From: Dyella sp. C11 | GTDB lineage: Bacteria; Pseudomonadota; Gammaproteobacteria; Xanthomonadales; Rhodanobacteraceae | Assembly: GCF_003121485.1 (NCBI RefSeq) | Contig: NZ_QAVX01000013.1 | Span: forward strand, 1-64,000 | DNA length: 64,000 bases | Direction of reading: 5' to 3' | Notes under the pieces: model-generated | Told to the model about the DNA's origin: nothing | Database searches by the model: none | Seen by the model: the letters and a program-made list of their open reading frames with translations, nothing else | Shown: positions 18,501-30,000 of the stretch, in pieces | How the letters are laid out: every line of letters starts with the position of its first letter | Numbering within the stretch: the first letter of the stretch is position 1 | Position numbers and translations under genes: made by a program

Positions 18501-19156
18501 CAGTCAGCGCGCCGGCACCGTCGGATTCCGCGCCCGTCGTGGCAAGAGCGGCGGTTGTTTCAGATCTGAGTCCCGCGGTGATGACAGGAGGGGCGTCGCC
18601 ATCGGCGCCTGGAGCGGCACCGGCGCCCGTCCCAGCGCCACCACCGCAGGCCTCGCCGGTACCGCCGTCATCCGAGTCGCTCGCGACAGCCGGCGCGCGC
18701 CCACCCAGTGGGCCGGTGGCGAACACGCCCGAGAAAGCGGTGGTGCCGGAATCTCGCGTCGATGCGTCGGGGCAGGTGGCTGCCAGCTGCGCGATGAGCG
18801 AAGGGCGCCCATTCACGCTCTACACGCAGGTCTATGACGAGTCGGCACGTGATCCGGTGAGCGATATCGTTACGCCACTGCGCGCGCTGGGTGTCGCCGT
18901 GCCAGGTGTCGAGAATGTCGCGGCCACGGCTACGCGGGCGGGTCGTCGCAAGCCATCGCCGTGGGGGCAGGTAACGTTGATCTATTCGCCGGGTGGCGAT
19001 GCCTGCGCGAGCGCGCTGAAGACGTATTTCGCTGCTCGCTGGCCGAGCATCGATCTCATTCCCATGCCGGGCGCTCTGAAAGGCAGCTCTTCGACCATCG
19101 AGCTGTGGGTGCCCAATGCGGCTGTCGGTGATAGGAGTCGTGCGGCGGCACGGTAG
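15542..19156 (+). CDS. Large membrane-embedded patatin-like phospholipase
   Basis: This encodes 1204 residues. The patatin oxyanion motif GGGIRS is at 47-52, the nucleophile S79 in STVSGGGY and the dyad Asp at D635 in SDGGHFDNTG, so it should hydrolyse lipid acyl esters. Between the two catalytic motifs are about eight hydrophobic helices (roughly 155-430). A further helix near 835-850 leads to a Pro/Ala/Ser-rich linker (about 970-1080) and a small C-terminal domain (about 1080-1195, starting near SCAMSEGRPF) resembling periplasmic peptide- or envelope-binding domains. Topology and substrate are not known. It is transcribed alone, convergent with tpsB. Confidence 0.82.
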   Translation: MNGHVRCDGASKADVDAVKLRREALLDSHGHPVVASAAPTMGLALSGGGIRSATFCLGLLRALAKNGVLHRFDYLSTVSGGGYIGAMLGRLYQRKPDANAGNALDVEAGLANDGSLLLWWMRNNGRYLLPSGIKDLFQACSGQLRSFVATQFEFMVVCLFGALLVVAPHIFLAWATPPNGVLPVNFSPWFVLAAVFGLVAVAACYGYWLLEVGLSTGLLLAVLCALIGGWLGSLGWQAFHAKSTQTAVALFFASGLLLPAIVGWPWSLICRSRDKAVDVSRLRFTNVLSMCLTLTVGAVILGGLDMVSWFLRYELLGGLGGHNPVRLSWGIGWTSLLVIVARAIAPVLSSRDKTMAAGLPVETLGNSVGLALILAVGIAWLGVYQALLLPNDAAVMAGHPQAYLYAPVLLFLGLVVVFITGNKLQQLNLSSLHFFYRSRIARAYVSVGNHGQSGQAEGARFPVSPLVANTRTFTERTLRVTEQLPSDDTPFLSYVPHRFGGPIHLINCCINQTRDDRTGLFNADRKGVNLTLSALGVETGAQQPESPADGVLAKDTLAQWIAISGAAVASGMGSNTKPGIAVMTFLSGFRLGYWTQSLIQSWKASRLGLAKYRSLLREMFAQFPGLGARYWYVSDGGHFDNTGVYALLKRRVSVIVLADCGADPDYRFGDLQNLVRKARIDYDVIIEFIDPESLPSGILPKGHCFGTPTSIQAHPGSACLVLARILYPGSQQCGTLLVVKPRVSEDLDLDVVSYSDRNPSFPQQSTVNQFFSEEEWESYCTLGLSIGRRIDAAMLAHAPGWTMASAPASASTLTPEAGPAAIKAQGRRKVVKAVGTSLGAGVLLTTAVAAWQAWQGYRTELEHQRDAFNDAVSAAWGVMPAGIVDFSSATTAGFSKLQQYVRTYGVNSDQESQLGDVIARLEQLCGGPHVDDKDRQDCQNQAARLDYTGDDSDRSSTEALAVYTNWPVRNTLQSTSINTTMPAQAVAVSAPAPSDSAPVVARAAVVSDLSPAVMTGGASPSAPGAAPAPVPAPPPQASPVPPSSESLATAGARPPSGPVANTPEKAVVPESRVDASGQVAASCAMSEGRPFTLYTQVYDESARDPVSDIVTPLRALGVAVPGVENVAATATRAGRRKPSPWGQVTLIYSPGGDACASALKTYFAARWPSIDLIPMPGALKGSSSTIELWVPNAAVGDRSRAAAR

Positions 19157-19276
19157 TGGTGGGCCATTCCATGCTGCTAGTCGAACGTTATCACCCGTTG
19201 CGGATACCTTGTGGAAGCAACGTGCTTCTCGTCGGCGTCACCACATGCCGTGCCGCGCGCGCTTAGTTGCGCACCA

Positions 19277-21043
19277 TCAATAGAACGCCTTGCGTATCTG
19301 CGCCCAGAATCGAACGGAAGTATCCACGCGCCCGGCGAGCAGATCGGGTGTGCCGCTGACGGGTTTGGCGACGCTCGCCGCCAGATGCCAGCCGTGGGTC
19401 GCTGTCCAGTTTGCGCCTAGCCCCACGCTATCCAGGCGGGCGCTGTTGGTGCCGGGGACGATGGGCGTGTTGTAGATCTGCACGCGGCCACTGTCAAAGA
19501 ACGCCGTGAACTGCCAGACACCGGGTGCGAACGAGAACACTTGGTCGTGGCGGTACTCGACGGTCGCCAGGCTGCCGATGGTGCCGGCGATGACGCCAAC
19601 GTCATAACCGCGCACGCTGTCGGGACCTCCAAGGAAGAACTGCTCGGAGCTGTCGAGGTTCTTGTTGGCGTTTTGCGCCGAGAAGCCGAGATACAACGCG
19701 TTCGTCTGGTCAAGCTGTTGCAGTCGCGATATGGAAAACTCGAACTTCGTATAGCTTCCCGCGGTTTGCGCGCCGAAGTAGTCAAAAAAGGCGGTCTGGA
19801 AGTTGTCGGTGAAGAGACGCCCGTAGTCCGCCGAGACGCGCACATTGGTGACGCCGCTGGCATCGACCTGGTCGCCCGCGAGCGTGGCGCTCCACCTGTC
19901 GATGTGACGGTCGTTGTCGAGGCCGATGACATCCACGCGATCGTCGAGTCGACGGTGGTCGTACTCGACCAGGACGTAAAGATTGCCCGCCGTGTTGCGG
20001 ATGATCGGTTGCGACAGGAAGACGCTGCCGACGGTGGCGGTGCCATGGGCGTCGAGGTCACGGGCGGCGCCACCGAGGCGATAGTCGAGGCCGGAGTACG
20101 CGATACCGATGGTCGTGCCATACCCATTGAGGCGGTAGCGGTACTCGGCGCGGCCGTATTTCATGCCGCTGCCGCTGGTCACGGCGTCGACATCGAACAG
20201 GTCGCCTTGCCCGAACGGACTGTTGACGGTGAAGTTGCCAGTAGCGCGCACATTGCCCGTGTATTGGGCAGCGAAATTGTCCAGGCCCACCTCGCCGGTG
20301 TAACGCGGCTGTGGCGTGACATCGACCTGCAGGTCCGACGTGCCGACGTCCTGGCCCGGACGCATGGTGGAATTGCCCGTGGCGCCGGGAATGTCCGACA
20401 GAAGCAGCAGGCTGCGTTCGAGCGAGTATTCCGTCACCGGCTGGCCCGATTGCAGAGGAGACAGGGTGGCGTTGAGCACGCGATTGGATACGTAGCTTTG
20501 ATTGTTCAGCGACACAGCGCCATAGCGCGCCTCGGCCACATCGATGCGCACCACGCCATCCTTGAGCGTTTGTGCCGGCACATAGGCCGTGGCCAACGGA
20601 TAGCCGTGCTGGTGGTAAACGTCGCCGATGCGCAGCGCCAATGCATCAAGATCGCCCAGCGTCAGTTCCCGGCCTTCGCTGGATGCCACGACCGCGTGGA
20701 GCAGCTCGGTCGGCAGCTCGGTATTGCCCGTGATCTGGATGCTGCGCACCAGGAAACGGGTCGTGCTCTGGGATGTGTTCTTTTCCTGCGGCTGGATGGA
20801 CAAGCCCAGCTTGGAGGGCGGCGCTGCAGCAGGTGGCGGTGCGACCTGTTGCAGGATCTGGCCGCTATTGGTCTGCGGCACTACAGGCTGGCTTTGTGCC
20901 TGCACGGCATGGGCGGTGACGGCGAGGAGGGTTGCCACGCCAAGCTGGATGCCGCGTGTAGTCGCAAGGCGCATCGAGGGCATAAGGGCAAACCTGTGCG
21001 TGACGTTGAGGGTGTGCAGGCGAAGAGGCGCGATGCGGGTCAT
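19277..21043 (-). CDS. TpsB outer-membrane transporter of two-partner secretion (ShlB/FhaC/HecB family)
   Basis: This encodes 588 residues. A signal sequence ends near AVQA (residue 49); a Pro/Ala linker leads to POTRA domains from about residue 95 (FLVRSIQITGNTELP); a 16-strand barrel of the Omp85 superfamily follows with the L6 motif VRGY near residue 476 (GGPDSVRGYDVG) and the terminal aromatic Y588. It exports its TpsA partner across the outer membrane. The ATG at 21043 overlaps the tpsA stop as ATGA, so translation is coupled; an internal ATG at 20983 would give a more ordinary signal peptide. Confidence 0.93.
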   Translation of the reverse strand: MTRIAPLRLHTLNVTHRFALMPSMRLATTRGIQLGVATLLAVTAHAVQAQSQPVVPQTNSGQILQQVAPPPAAAPPSKLGLSIQPQEKNTSQSTTRFLVRSIQITGNTELPTELLHAVVASSEGRELTLGDLDALALRIGDVYHQHGYPLATAYVPAQTLKDGVVRIDVAEARYGAVSLNNQSYVSNRVLNATLSPLQSGQPVTEYSLERSLLLLSDIPGATGNSTMRPGQDVGTSDLQVDVTPQPRYTGEVGLDNFAAQYTGNVRATGNFTVNSPFGQGDLFDVDAVTSGSGMKYGRAEYRYRLNGYGTTIGIAYSGLDYRLGGAARDLDAHGTATVGSVFLSQPIIRNTAGNLYVLVEYDHRRLDDRVDVIGLDNDRHIDRWSATLAGDQVDASGVTNVRVSADYGRLFTDNFQTAFFDYFGAQTAGSYTKFEFSISRLQQLDQTNALYLGFSAQNANKNLDSSEQFFLGGPDSVRGYDVGVIAGTIGSLATVEYRHDQVFSFAPGVWQFTAFFDSGRVQIYNTPIVPGTNSARLDSVGLGANWTATHGWHLAASVAKPVSGTPDLLAGRVDTSVRFWAQIRKAFY

Positions 21044-24000
21044 GGCGACTTGTCTGCAGGCAGGCGCACGCCGCCATCGACAACCTGGAGCGGCAATCCG
21101 GCATGGAAGTCCGAACGAATGCGGTTGCGTTCCAGCGGGTGATCGGCCTCCTGCTTCTGGTTCCCGGTGAACGCTCCCGTAGCGTTCGCCCGGGCGGTGC
21201 CGTACGGCGTTTCGATGTCATTGTGCGCAAGCGGTGCCTGAAGGGCGGCAAGCAGTCCTGGTGGGACGATGTCCGGGGGCGGCGAGGGAGGGGTGAGTGG
21301 CTGCGTAATGTCAGCAGTCAGCCCCGTCGGTTGCACCAGGACGTAGTTGCCGGCGTCATCGCCGCTGATGACCATGCTGGTGTTCACCGGCTTGTTGTTG
21401 CCGATATTGGGGTCGTTGAACATGCCGATGCTGTCATTCCCGAGCAGCACGTTATCGTTGCCCAGTACGCCGGCGAGAGTGGCTCCGGAGAGCTTGTCAG
21501 TCGTCGTGCCGTCGTAGGGGCGGTTGGTGGTTTGCGTGTCGATAACGGTCAAGGTGGCCGGTGTCACCGTGACCCAATCCATGCCGCCTGCAAACGTGTA
21601 GTTGCTGGCCAGTGCGCCGTTGTTGCCCGTCAGCGTAAAGCCGGCCAGGCCATTGGGCGCGAACGGCTTCTGATTGCCGACATTCTTGTCGCCGAGCGTG
21701 CCGCTGCCACTGAGGGTAAGTGTCTCGCCGTCAACGCCGGCGAGGATGCCGTTGTTACCGAACAGGCTGGCGTCTGCATCGGTGTTCGCGTCGTAGACAC
21801 GGGTGCCTGTGAGGTTGAGGATCGCCGGATCGATGTTCGCTTGCGTGGTGGCCGTGTTGTTGAACAGGTAATTGCCCGCGTCGGCGCCGCCGGCAGCGAT
21901 GCCGTTCACGGTAACCAGCTTGCCGATACCTGCGTCCTTACTGGCGAAGTTCGCCGAGGCATCGGTGAAGCTCACGTTGTCACCCGCCAGTACGCCACTG
22001 CTGCCGAGGTTTACGATCGCGGTCGTGTTGCCGTCATAGGTTTTGTCGTTTGCGCTGGCGGTGACGTTGATGACCAGCGGAACGATGGTGACCCAGTCGG
22101 TGCCACCGGTGAACGTGTAATTGCTGGCCAGGGCGCCGCCGTTTCCGGTAAGGGTGAAGCCCGCCAGGCCGTTCGACGCGAACATCTTCTGGATGCCCAC
22201 GTTCTTGTCGACCAGCGTGCCGGCGCCGCCGAGCGTAAGGGTTTCGCCGTTGACGCCCGTCAACACGCCGTCGTTGCCAAACAGGCTGGCCGCCGCCGTG
22301 GCGGTGCCGTCGTAGATGCGCCGGCCTGTCAGATTCAGCACGTACGGAAAAATGGCCGCGCTCGTTGGAACCGTGGACGGATAGATGTAGTTGCCTGCAT
22401 CGGCACCGGTAAGGCTGACTCCCTGCACCACGATCGGCACGCGGTTGCCGGCATTGGGCGACAGGAACGCCACCGATGAATAGCTGACCGTTACGTTGTC
22501 ACCGGCAATGATGCCGCCATTGTTCAGGCTGAGCAGGGTCGCTGCCGTCGTGCCATCGTAGGTCTTGTCGGCGACGTTGGCCGTCACCAGGATCGGCTTG
22601 GGCAGGATGGTCACCCAGTCAGTGCCGCCCGTAAGGGTGTAGTTGCTGGCCAATGCGCCGTTGTTGCCCGTGAGACTGAAGCCACCCAGGCCGGTTGGCG
22701 TGAACGATTTTCGCAGGCCGACATTCTTGTCCACCAGCGTGCCGCTGCCACTGAGCGTGAGCGTTTCGCCGTCAGCGCCGGTGAGCACGCCATTGCTGCC
22801 GAACAAGGTCGCTGCCGCCGTGTCGGTGCCGTCGTAAATGCGCAGGCCCGTGAGATCGAGGATGAACGGCGTAATGTTGGCGGACGTCGTCGCGCCACTG
22901 TTGTAGCTGTAGTTGCCGGCGTCGGTTCCGGTGCCCGTGATACCGGTCACCGTGATGAGTTTGTTGTTGCCGACATCCTTGCTGGCGAAGTTGGCGGCGC
23001 CATCGCTGAAGCTGATGGTGTCTCCCGGAAGTACCCCGGTGGCCGCCAGTGTGACCTGTGCGCTTGTCGTGCCGTCGTAGACCTTGTCCTGGCCGGTGGC
23101 GGCCACGGTGATGGCCAGCGGCGTGATGGTGACCCAGTCGTTTCCGCCAGCCAGCGTGTAGTTGCTGGCCAATGCAGTGCCATTGCCGACCAGGGTGAAC
23201 CCACCCAGTCCACCGGCTGCAAAGGGTTTTTCGACGCCGACGTTCTTGTCTTGCAGATCGCCGCTGCCGCTGAGCGTGAGTGTTTCACCATTGACGCCCG
23301 TGAGTACGCCCTGGTTGCCGAACAGGTTGGCATCGGCGATGGCCGTGCCGTCGTAGACCCGGGTTCCTGTGAGGGCAAGGATATACGCGGTGATGTTGGC
23401 GCTGGTCGTTGCCGAGCCGGGGAACGTGTAGTTGCCTATGTCGCTACCGCTGCCGCCAATGCCATTCACGGCGATGGGAATATTGTTGCCGACGTTGGCC
23501 TGCGCGAACGTGGCACTGGTGTAGACCAGCGACGCACTGTCGCCAGGCACCACGCCGTTGACGGTGAAGCTGGCCAGCTGGGCGGCGGTTGTGCCGTCGT
23601 AGACTTTGTCTTCGCCCACGGCAGTCACTGTCAGGGCCTTGCGGGTGATGTCTACCCAATCGCCAACGCCCGTACCCAATGTGTAGTTGCTGGCCAGCGC
23701 ACCGTTGTCGCCCGCCAGTGTGAAGCCGGCAAGGCCGCCGGCGGCGAAAGGCTGGGCCGGGTTGGCGTTCTTGCTTGCCAGGGTTCCCGTGCCGCTGAGT
23801 GTCAGCGTTTCGCCGTTCACGCCAGTGAGCACACCGTTGTTGCCAAACAGGCTGGCTGCTGCGTTTGTCGTGCCGTCGTAGACGCGGGTGCCGGTCAGGG
23901 TCAGCAGGTATGGCGTGATGTCGGCACTCGTGCTCGCCGTTGTGTTGATGGTGTAGTTGCCGGAGTCCGCGCCACTGGCCGTGATGCCGCTTACGCTGAT

Positions 24001-27000
24001 CGGTTTGCCGTTGCCGACGTTCGGGTTGTTGAACAGGGCCGAGGTGTAGCTGAAGGTCTCGTCGTCTGAGCCAAGTATGCCGGCACTGCTGAGCGTAACG
24101 GTGGCGTTGCTGTTGCCGTCGTAGACCTTGTCTTGCCCTGTCGCGCCGACCGTAATGGCCAGGGGTGTGACTGTGACAAAGTCGTGGGCCGGAACGTCCA
24201 GTTGATAGTTGCTCGCCAGTCCGGTTCCATCCGTCAAGGCGAGGGTTCCGATGCTGGACAGCGCTTCAACGCCGACATTCTTTGACACGAGCGTGCCCGA
24301 GCCGGTGACATTCAGGGTCTGCCCATCGAGACCGGTGATGACGCCGCCCGTTCCAAACACGGCGGCATTCGCGTCGGTGGCGGCGTTGTAAACACGCGTA
24401 CCGTTGAGCGCCAGGATGTAGGGCGTGATGTTGGCGCTGGTGGATGCCGATGTATTGAACGTGTAGTTGCCCAGGTCGGCGCCGCTGCCCGTGATGCCCG
24501 TGACGTTGACGGTGATGCCATTGCCGGCATTGGGCGTGACAAAGTTGGCTGCTCCGGCGGCGAACGTGAGTTGGTCCCCTGCGAGAACGCCCGTCGAAGT
24601 GGCCGCGGCCGAAGCGGTGGTGGTGGTGTCGTACACCTTGTTCTGTGCGGCCACGTCGACCGTGATGTTCAGCGGCGTGATGGTGCCGGTCAGGCCGGTG
24701 GGTTGGGTCAAAACATAGTTGCCTGCGGCGGTGCCACCCAGGGTCATGGTGCTGGCGGGGACGCTCTTGCCGCTGCCGACATTCTTGTTGTCGAACGTGC
24801 CGGTCGTGTCGTTGGCGAGGCTGACCACATCACCCGTAAACACGCCACTCAGCGTGGCGCCCGAGAGCTGCGCATCGGTCGTGGCGTCGTACACCCTGGT
24901 GATCACCGATGTGCCGATGACTGTCAGCGATGCGGGGGTGATGTTCACCCAGTCCGTGCCGCCGACCAGCGTGTAGTTGTTGGGGTCCGCGCCGCTGTTG
25001 CCGGTCAGGGTGAAGCCATTCAAGCCGTTGGTGGCGAAAGGCTGCGTCGTGTTGACGTTCTTGCTGGCCAGGGTGCCGGTACCGCTTAGGGTGAGCGTTT
25101 CACCGGCCACGCCGGTGAGCACGCCATTGGAGCCGAACAGGCTGCTGTCGGCGTTCGTGGTGCTGTCATAGACCCGTGTGCCGGTAAGGTTCAGCACATA
25201 CGGCGTGATGTTGGCGGTCGTGGTGGCCGAGGTGTTGAGGAATTCATAGTTGCCGGCATCGGCGCCCGATTCCGTAATGCCATCGACGGTGACCAGCTTG
25301 CCGTTGCCGACATTCTTGGTGTCGAAGTTGGCCGTCCCGTAGCTGAAGTTCACCGCGTCGCCAGTGATGACGTTCGGGCTGAACAGGGTGACGGTGGCTG
25401 GGGTGTTGCCGTCGTAGACCTTGTTCTGGGCCGTGGCTTCCACCGAGGCGGTAATGACAAGCGGCGTGATGTTGGCGGTCAGGTAGGTGGGCTGGTTGAG
25501 TATGTAGTTGCCCGCATCGGTACCGCTGATGGTCATGCTGGTGCTTACGGGCTTGTTGTCGCCCACGTTCTTGTTGTCGAACAGGCCCGTGGTGTCGTTG
25601 CCGAGCGTGACCGTGTCGCTTCCAAGCACGCCACTCAGCTGTGCGCCACTGACGGTTGCGTTGGCATTGCCGTCATACACCTTGTTTGCCGCCACGGCGT
25701 CTATGACGGCCAGGCTGGCGGGTGTCACGGTGACCCAGTTGCTGGTGCCGAACGCGTAGTTGCTGGCCTTGGCGCCGTTATTGCCGGTCAGGGAGAACGC
25801 GGTGTTCACGTTGGTAATTGACTCCTGGCCGACGTTTTTCGATGCCAGGTTGCCGGTGCCTGCCAGCGTCAGCGTTTCTGCCGGCGCACCGTTTCCGCCG
25901 GGGATGCCACTGATCACGCCCTCGACGCCAAACAAGTTGGCGGCAGCGTCCGTGGTCGCGTCGTACACGCGCGTGCCCTGCAGATTGATGATGTACGGCG
26001 TAATGCTGGCCGTTGTAGTCGCGGTGCTGTTGTTGTTGGTCAGGAAATAGTTGCCGGCATCGGCACCCGTCAAGGTGATGTTGGTCGCCGTGACGGTCAG
26101 GTTGTTGCCGACATCCGCCTGGGAGAACGTGGACGAGCTTGCGGTATAGCTGACCTGGTCGCCCGCGATCAGGTTGGGGATGGAGAGGTAATTCACCGTG
26201 GCTGCGTTCGTGCCGTCATACACCTTGTTGTTGCCGGTGATGCTGACAGTCACGTTGAGCGGAGTGATATCGCCGACGATGCCGGTGGGCTGGATCAACG
26301 TGTAGTTGCCGGCGTCGGCGCCCGTGATTCCCATGTTTGCAGTGACAGGCTTGCCGGTGCCCACGTTCTTGTTGTTGAACGTGCCGCTGGTGTCGTTGAT
26401 CAGCGTGACACTGTCAGGTCCGTTGGCGTTGTTGAGTACGCCGCTCAATGTGGCGCCACTCAGCGTCGCGGCGGTGGTGCCGTCATAGACCTTGGTTGCG
26501 GCCGCTGTGTTGAGTACGGTCAACTGGGCAGGCGTGATGGTGACCCAGTCCCCGGCGGGGGCGCCCAGCACGTAGTTGGCGGCAAGGCCCGAGCCATCAG
26601 CCAGGGTCAGCGTCCCCAGGCTGGCGAGAGGTACGTGTATGCCCACGTTCTTGCTCGTCAGCGTGCCCGTGCCAGTCAGTTGCAGCGTTTGTCCGTTGAT
26701 GCCGTTGACCAGGCCATCGACGGCAAAGACGCTGGCGTCCGCATCGGTGGTCGCGTCATACACCCGTGAACCGGTGAGCGAAATGACGGCAGCGGTGATT
26801 TCGCCGAGTGGTCCGGTGGCAGTCGTTGGCAACAGGTAGTTGGACAGGCTGGTACCAATCGCGGACGAATAATTCGACGGTTCCAGCGTGGCCTGCACGC
26901 CAATGTTGGTGCCCACATTGGGCGAAAGGTAGCCACTGCTGGTCACGCCATTGATGGTTGCGCTCTGGCCGCTGACGAAGCCGGTGAGGGTGTAATCGTT

Positions 27001-30000
27001 GGCAGTCAGCGTCACCGACGTGGAGCCGTCGTAGCTCTTGATCGGATTGCCGGTAATACTCACCGACAAGGGGGCAGGGGTAATGTTGGCGGTGAGTCCG
27101 TAGGGTTGTGTCACCGCATAGTTGCCAGCTTGCGCACCACTCAGCGTGAAGCCGCTGGTTGTTACACGCAGGCTGTTGCCCACGTTGGAAGTGATGAAGT
27201 TGCCGGTGCCGCCGGCTGCGTTGAGCGTGACGTCATCGGTGCCCAGCACGCCGCTCAAGGATGCGCCGCTGACATTGATCGTGGTCGGGGTGGTGCCGTC
27301 GTAGACCTTGTTGTTGGCGATGGCCCCGTTGATGATGAGTGGTGCGGGGGTGATATTCGCGGCCAATCCCGCGATGGGTTGCAGCAGGTAGTTGGACGCA
27401 GCGCTGCCCGTGACGGTGAAGCCGGTGGCGGTCACCGCAATACCGTTGCCTACATTGGATTGGGCGAATGTGCCGGTGGTGCTGGTGTTCAGCGTGACAT
27501 CGCCTTCGTCACTCGCTACGAGCCCCGAGAGTGCCGCGCTGCTGACGTTCAACGTGGCTGCGGTAGTGGTGTCGTACACCTTGTCGTTCGCATAGGCATT
27601 GATGACGAACAGTGGGGCTGGATTGATCGTGCCCGGTCCTGAAGCCGTCGTAGCCAAGGTGTAATTAGTCAGCAATGTGCCACTGTTGGCGGTGTAGTTG
27701 CTCGGCACCAGCGATCCACTGATGGTCCATGTGCCGGCATTGGCGCTGGCATAGTTGAACACCGTGGTGGGCGTGATGGTGGCCCCTTCACCGCTTACGA
27801 AGCCGCTGAGCTGGAATTGCGAGCTGACCAGTTGCGCGAGCGCGCTGCCGTTGTACGTCTTCGTGGGATTGTTGATGATGTTGGCCACGAGTGGCGCAGG
27901 GATGATGGTGCCGGTGCCGTACGCATCGACGGGGAATGTGTAGTTGCTGAGATCCGTTCCCGGGTCGGGCGTGAAATACGATTCCAGCATCGATGCGTGT
28001 ACTGGCTGCGAACCTGCATTCTTTGATGCGTAGTCGCCAGTGACGGTTTGATTGACCGTGGCTCCCTGTCCGGGGGCAAAGCCCGACAGGGTGAAGTCGC
28101 CGGCCGCAATGATGGCGATCGTGTTGCCGTCGTAAACCTTGGATGGGTTGCCCGTGATGGATACCGTGAAGTCACCGTTGATGGGCGCCTTGTAGATGGT
28201 GCCCATGCCGGTTGCCGTGGTGGGCAGCAGGTAGTCGCTCAGCAACGTGTTCGGGCCGGCCGAAAAATTGCCCGGTGACAGCGCGGCGGTCACATTCCAG
28301 AAACCCACGTTGGATGAGGCGTAAGTGCCGCTGGTTGGCGCGGGGCTCAGGTTGACCTGCTCGCCCGGAATGGCGCCGATAACCGAATAATTGCCAGTTC
28401 CCAGCGTGGCCGTGTCGTTACCGTCATAGACCTTGCTTGGGTTGTTGACGATATCGACCTGGATGGGCTGCGGTTGAATGATGCCCGTGGCGCTGGTCAG
28501 GCTGCTTGCGAAGCTGTAGTTCGACATTGACGTGCCGGCCGCGGGCGCAAAATCCGAAGCCGTCAGCGTCGCCGTGATGGGGATGTTCGTGCCCGCATGC
28601 TGCGTGGCATAGCCGCCGGAAACCTGGGTGATGGTGGCGCTCTGGCCTGCCACGAACCCCGAGATGGTGTAGTTGGACTGGCTCAGGACAACGGCCGTGG
28701 TGCCGTCGTAGATCTTGGTGGGGGTGCCGACAAGGTCGATGGTCAACGGTGCGGGCGTGATGTTGGCGGTCACGCCAGCCAGTGCACCAATGCTGTAATT
28801 GCTTGCCGCTGAACCACTCAGCGTGAAGCCATTGGCCGATACCGCCAGATTGTTGCCGACATTGGACTGGCTGAAGCTGCCAGTGGACCCGGCGGTCGAC
28901 AGGGTGACATCACCGGCGTCCGATGCCACCAGTCCGCTGAGGTTGGCATTGCCCACGTTCAGGGTAGCCAGCGTCGTTCCGTCGTAGACCTTGTCGTTGG
29001 CGGTGACGCCAGTGATCGTCAGCGCCTTTTGCGTGATATCCGCTTGCAGATAAGTCGTGGGCTGGATGATGTAATTGTTCGCCTTGGTGCCGCTGAGTAC
29101 AAAGCCGTTGGCCAGCACTTCGATGTTCACGCCCACATTCGGCGAGACGAACGATCCGCTCGCGCCTGAGCTATTCAGCACTACCTGACCTGTGTCCGTG
29201 CTGATCAGGCCGAATAGCGTGGCGCCACTCGTGTCGATCGTCGCGTCACGTGTGCCGTCGTAGACCTTGTCGGACGCCGTCAGGCCCGTAACCAGCAGCG
29301 GTGCCTGAGAGATGGTGCCGGTACCCGTGGCCGTGGTGGGCAGGCGATAGTTGGCCAGGAGGGTTCCGGTATTGGCGACAAAATTGGTCGGGGAAAACGT
29401 GGCATTCACCGTAATGCCACTGCCTGCGTCAGCACTGGCGTAGCTCGACGAACTGGCCTGGTTGACGGTGGCGCCTTCGCCCGCGATGAATCCACTGAAG
29501 CTGTAATTGCTGTTGGTCAGCGTGGCGTTCGTCGTGCCGTCATAGACCTTCGTGGGGTTGTTCACGATGGAGACGGTCAGCGGTGCCTGGGTAATCGTGC
29601 CGATCGCCGCACTGGCCGTGCCGCCGGCCTGGTAACCATAGACCGGAATGCCCGTTGCGGTGACAAAGGTCACGGCGGCGAGCGACGTGGGCGAATTCAC
29701 CACGATGTTGCTGCCCGCGTTTTCGCTGGCATAGCTGCCGATGGCGCTGGTGACCTTGTCGCCGTTCACCAGGCCAGTGGTGATCAGGTTGGCGCCGGTC
29801 AGGGTTGCTGTCGTGGTGCCGTCGTAGACCTTGCTTACCGTGCCGGTCAGCCCCGTGAGATTCACCACGGGCGCGAGGCTGTACAGGAAGCCGTTGCCGC
29901 CTTGCGCCGGTGCATCGGGATAGGTGGCGTTGTACTGAACGAAGCTGGGCGTCAATCCGCCGGTCGTGTCGCTGGCGGGATTGGTCGAATAGATCAGCCA

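Noticed and set aside
21103-29300. Many plus-strand frames of 60-450 residues opposite tpsA
   Set aside because: They recur with the same period as the YDG repeats and have the same derived sequences, so they are mirror images of the repeat codons and not genes.
21310-29832. Possible CRISPR array suggested by evenly spaced repeats around 21-30 kb
   Set aside because: The repeats are 240-300 bp, protein-coding and in frame within tpsA, and no cas gene is present.
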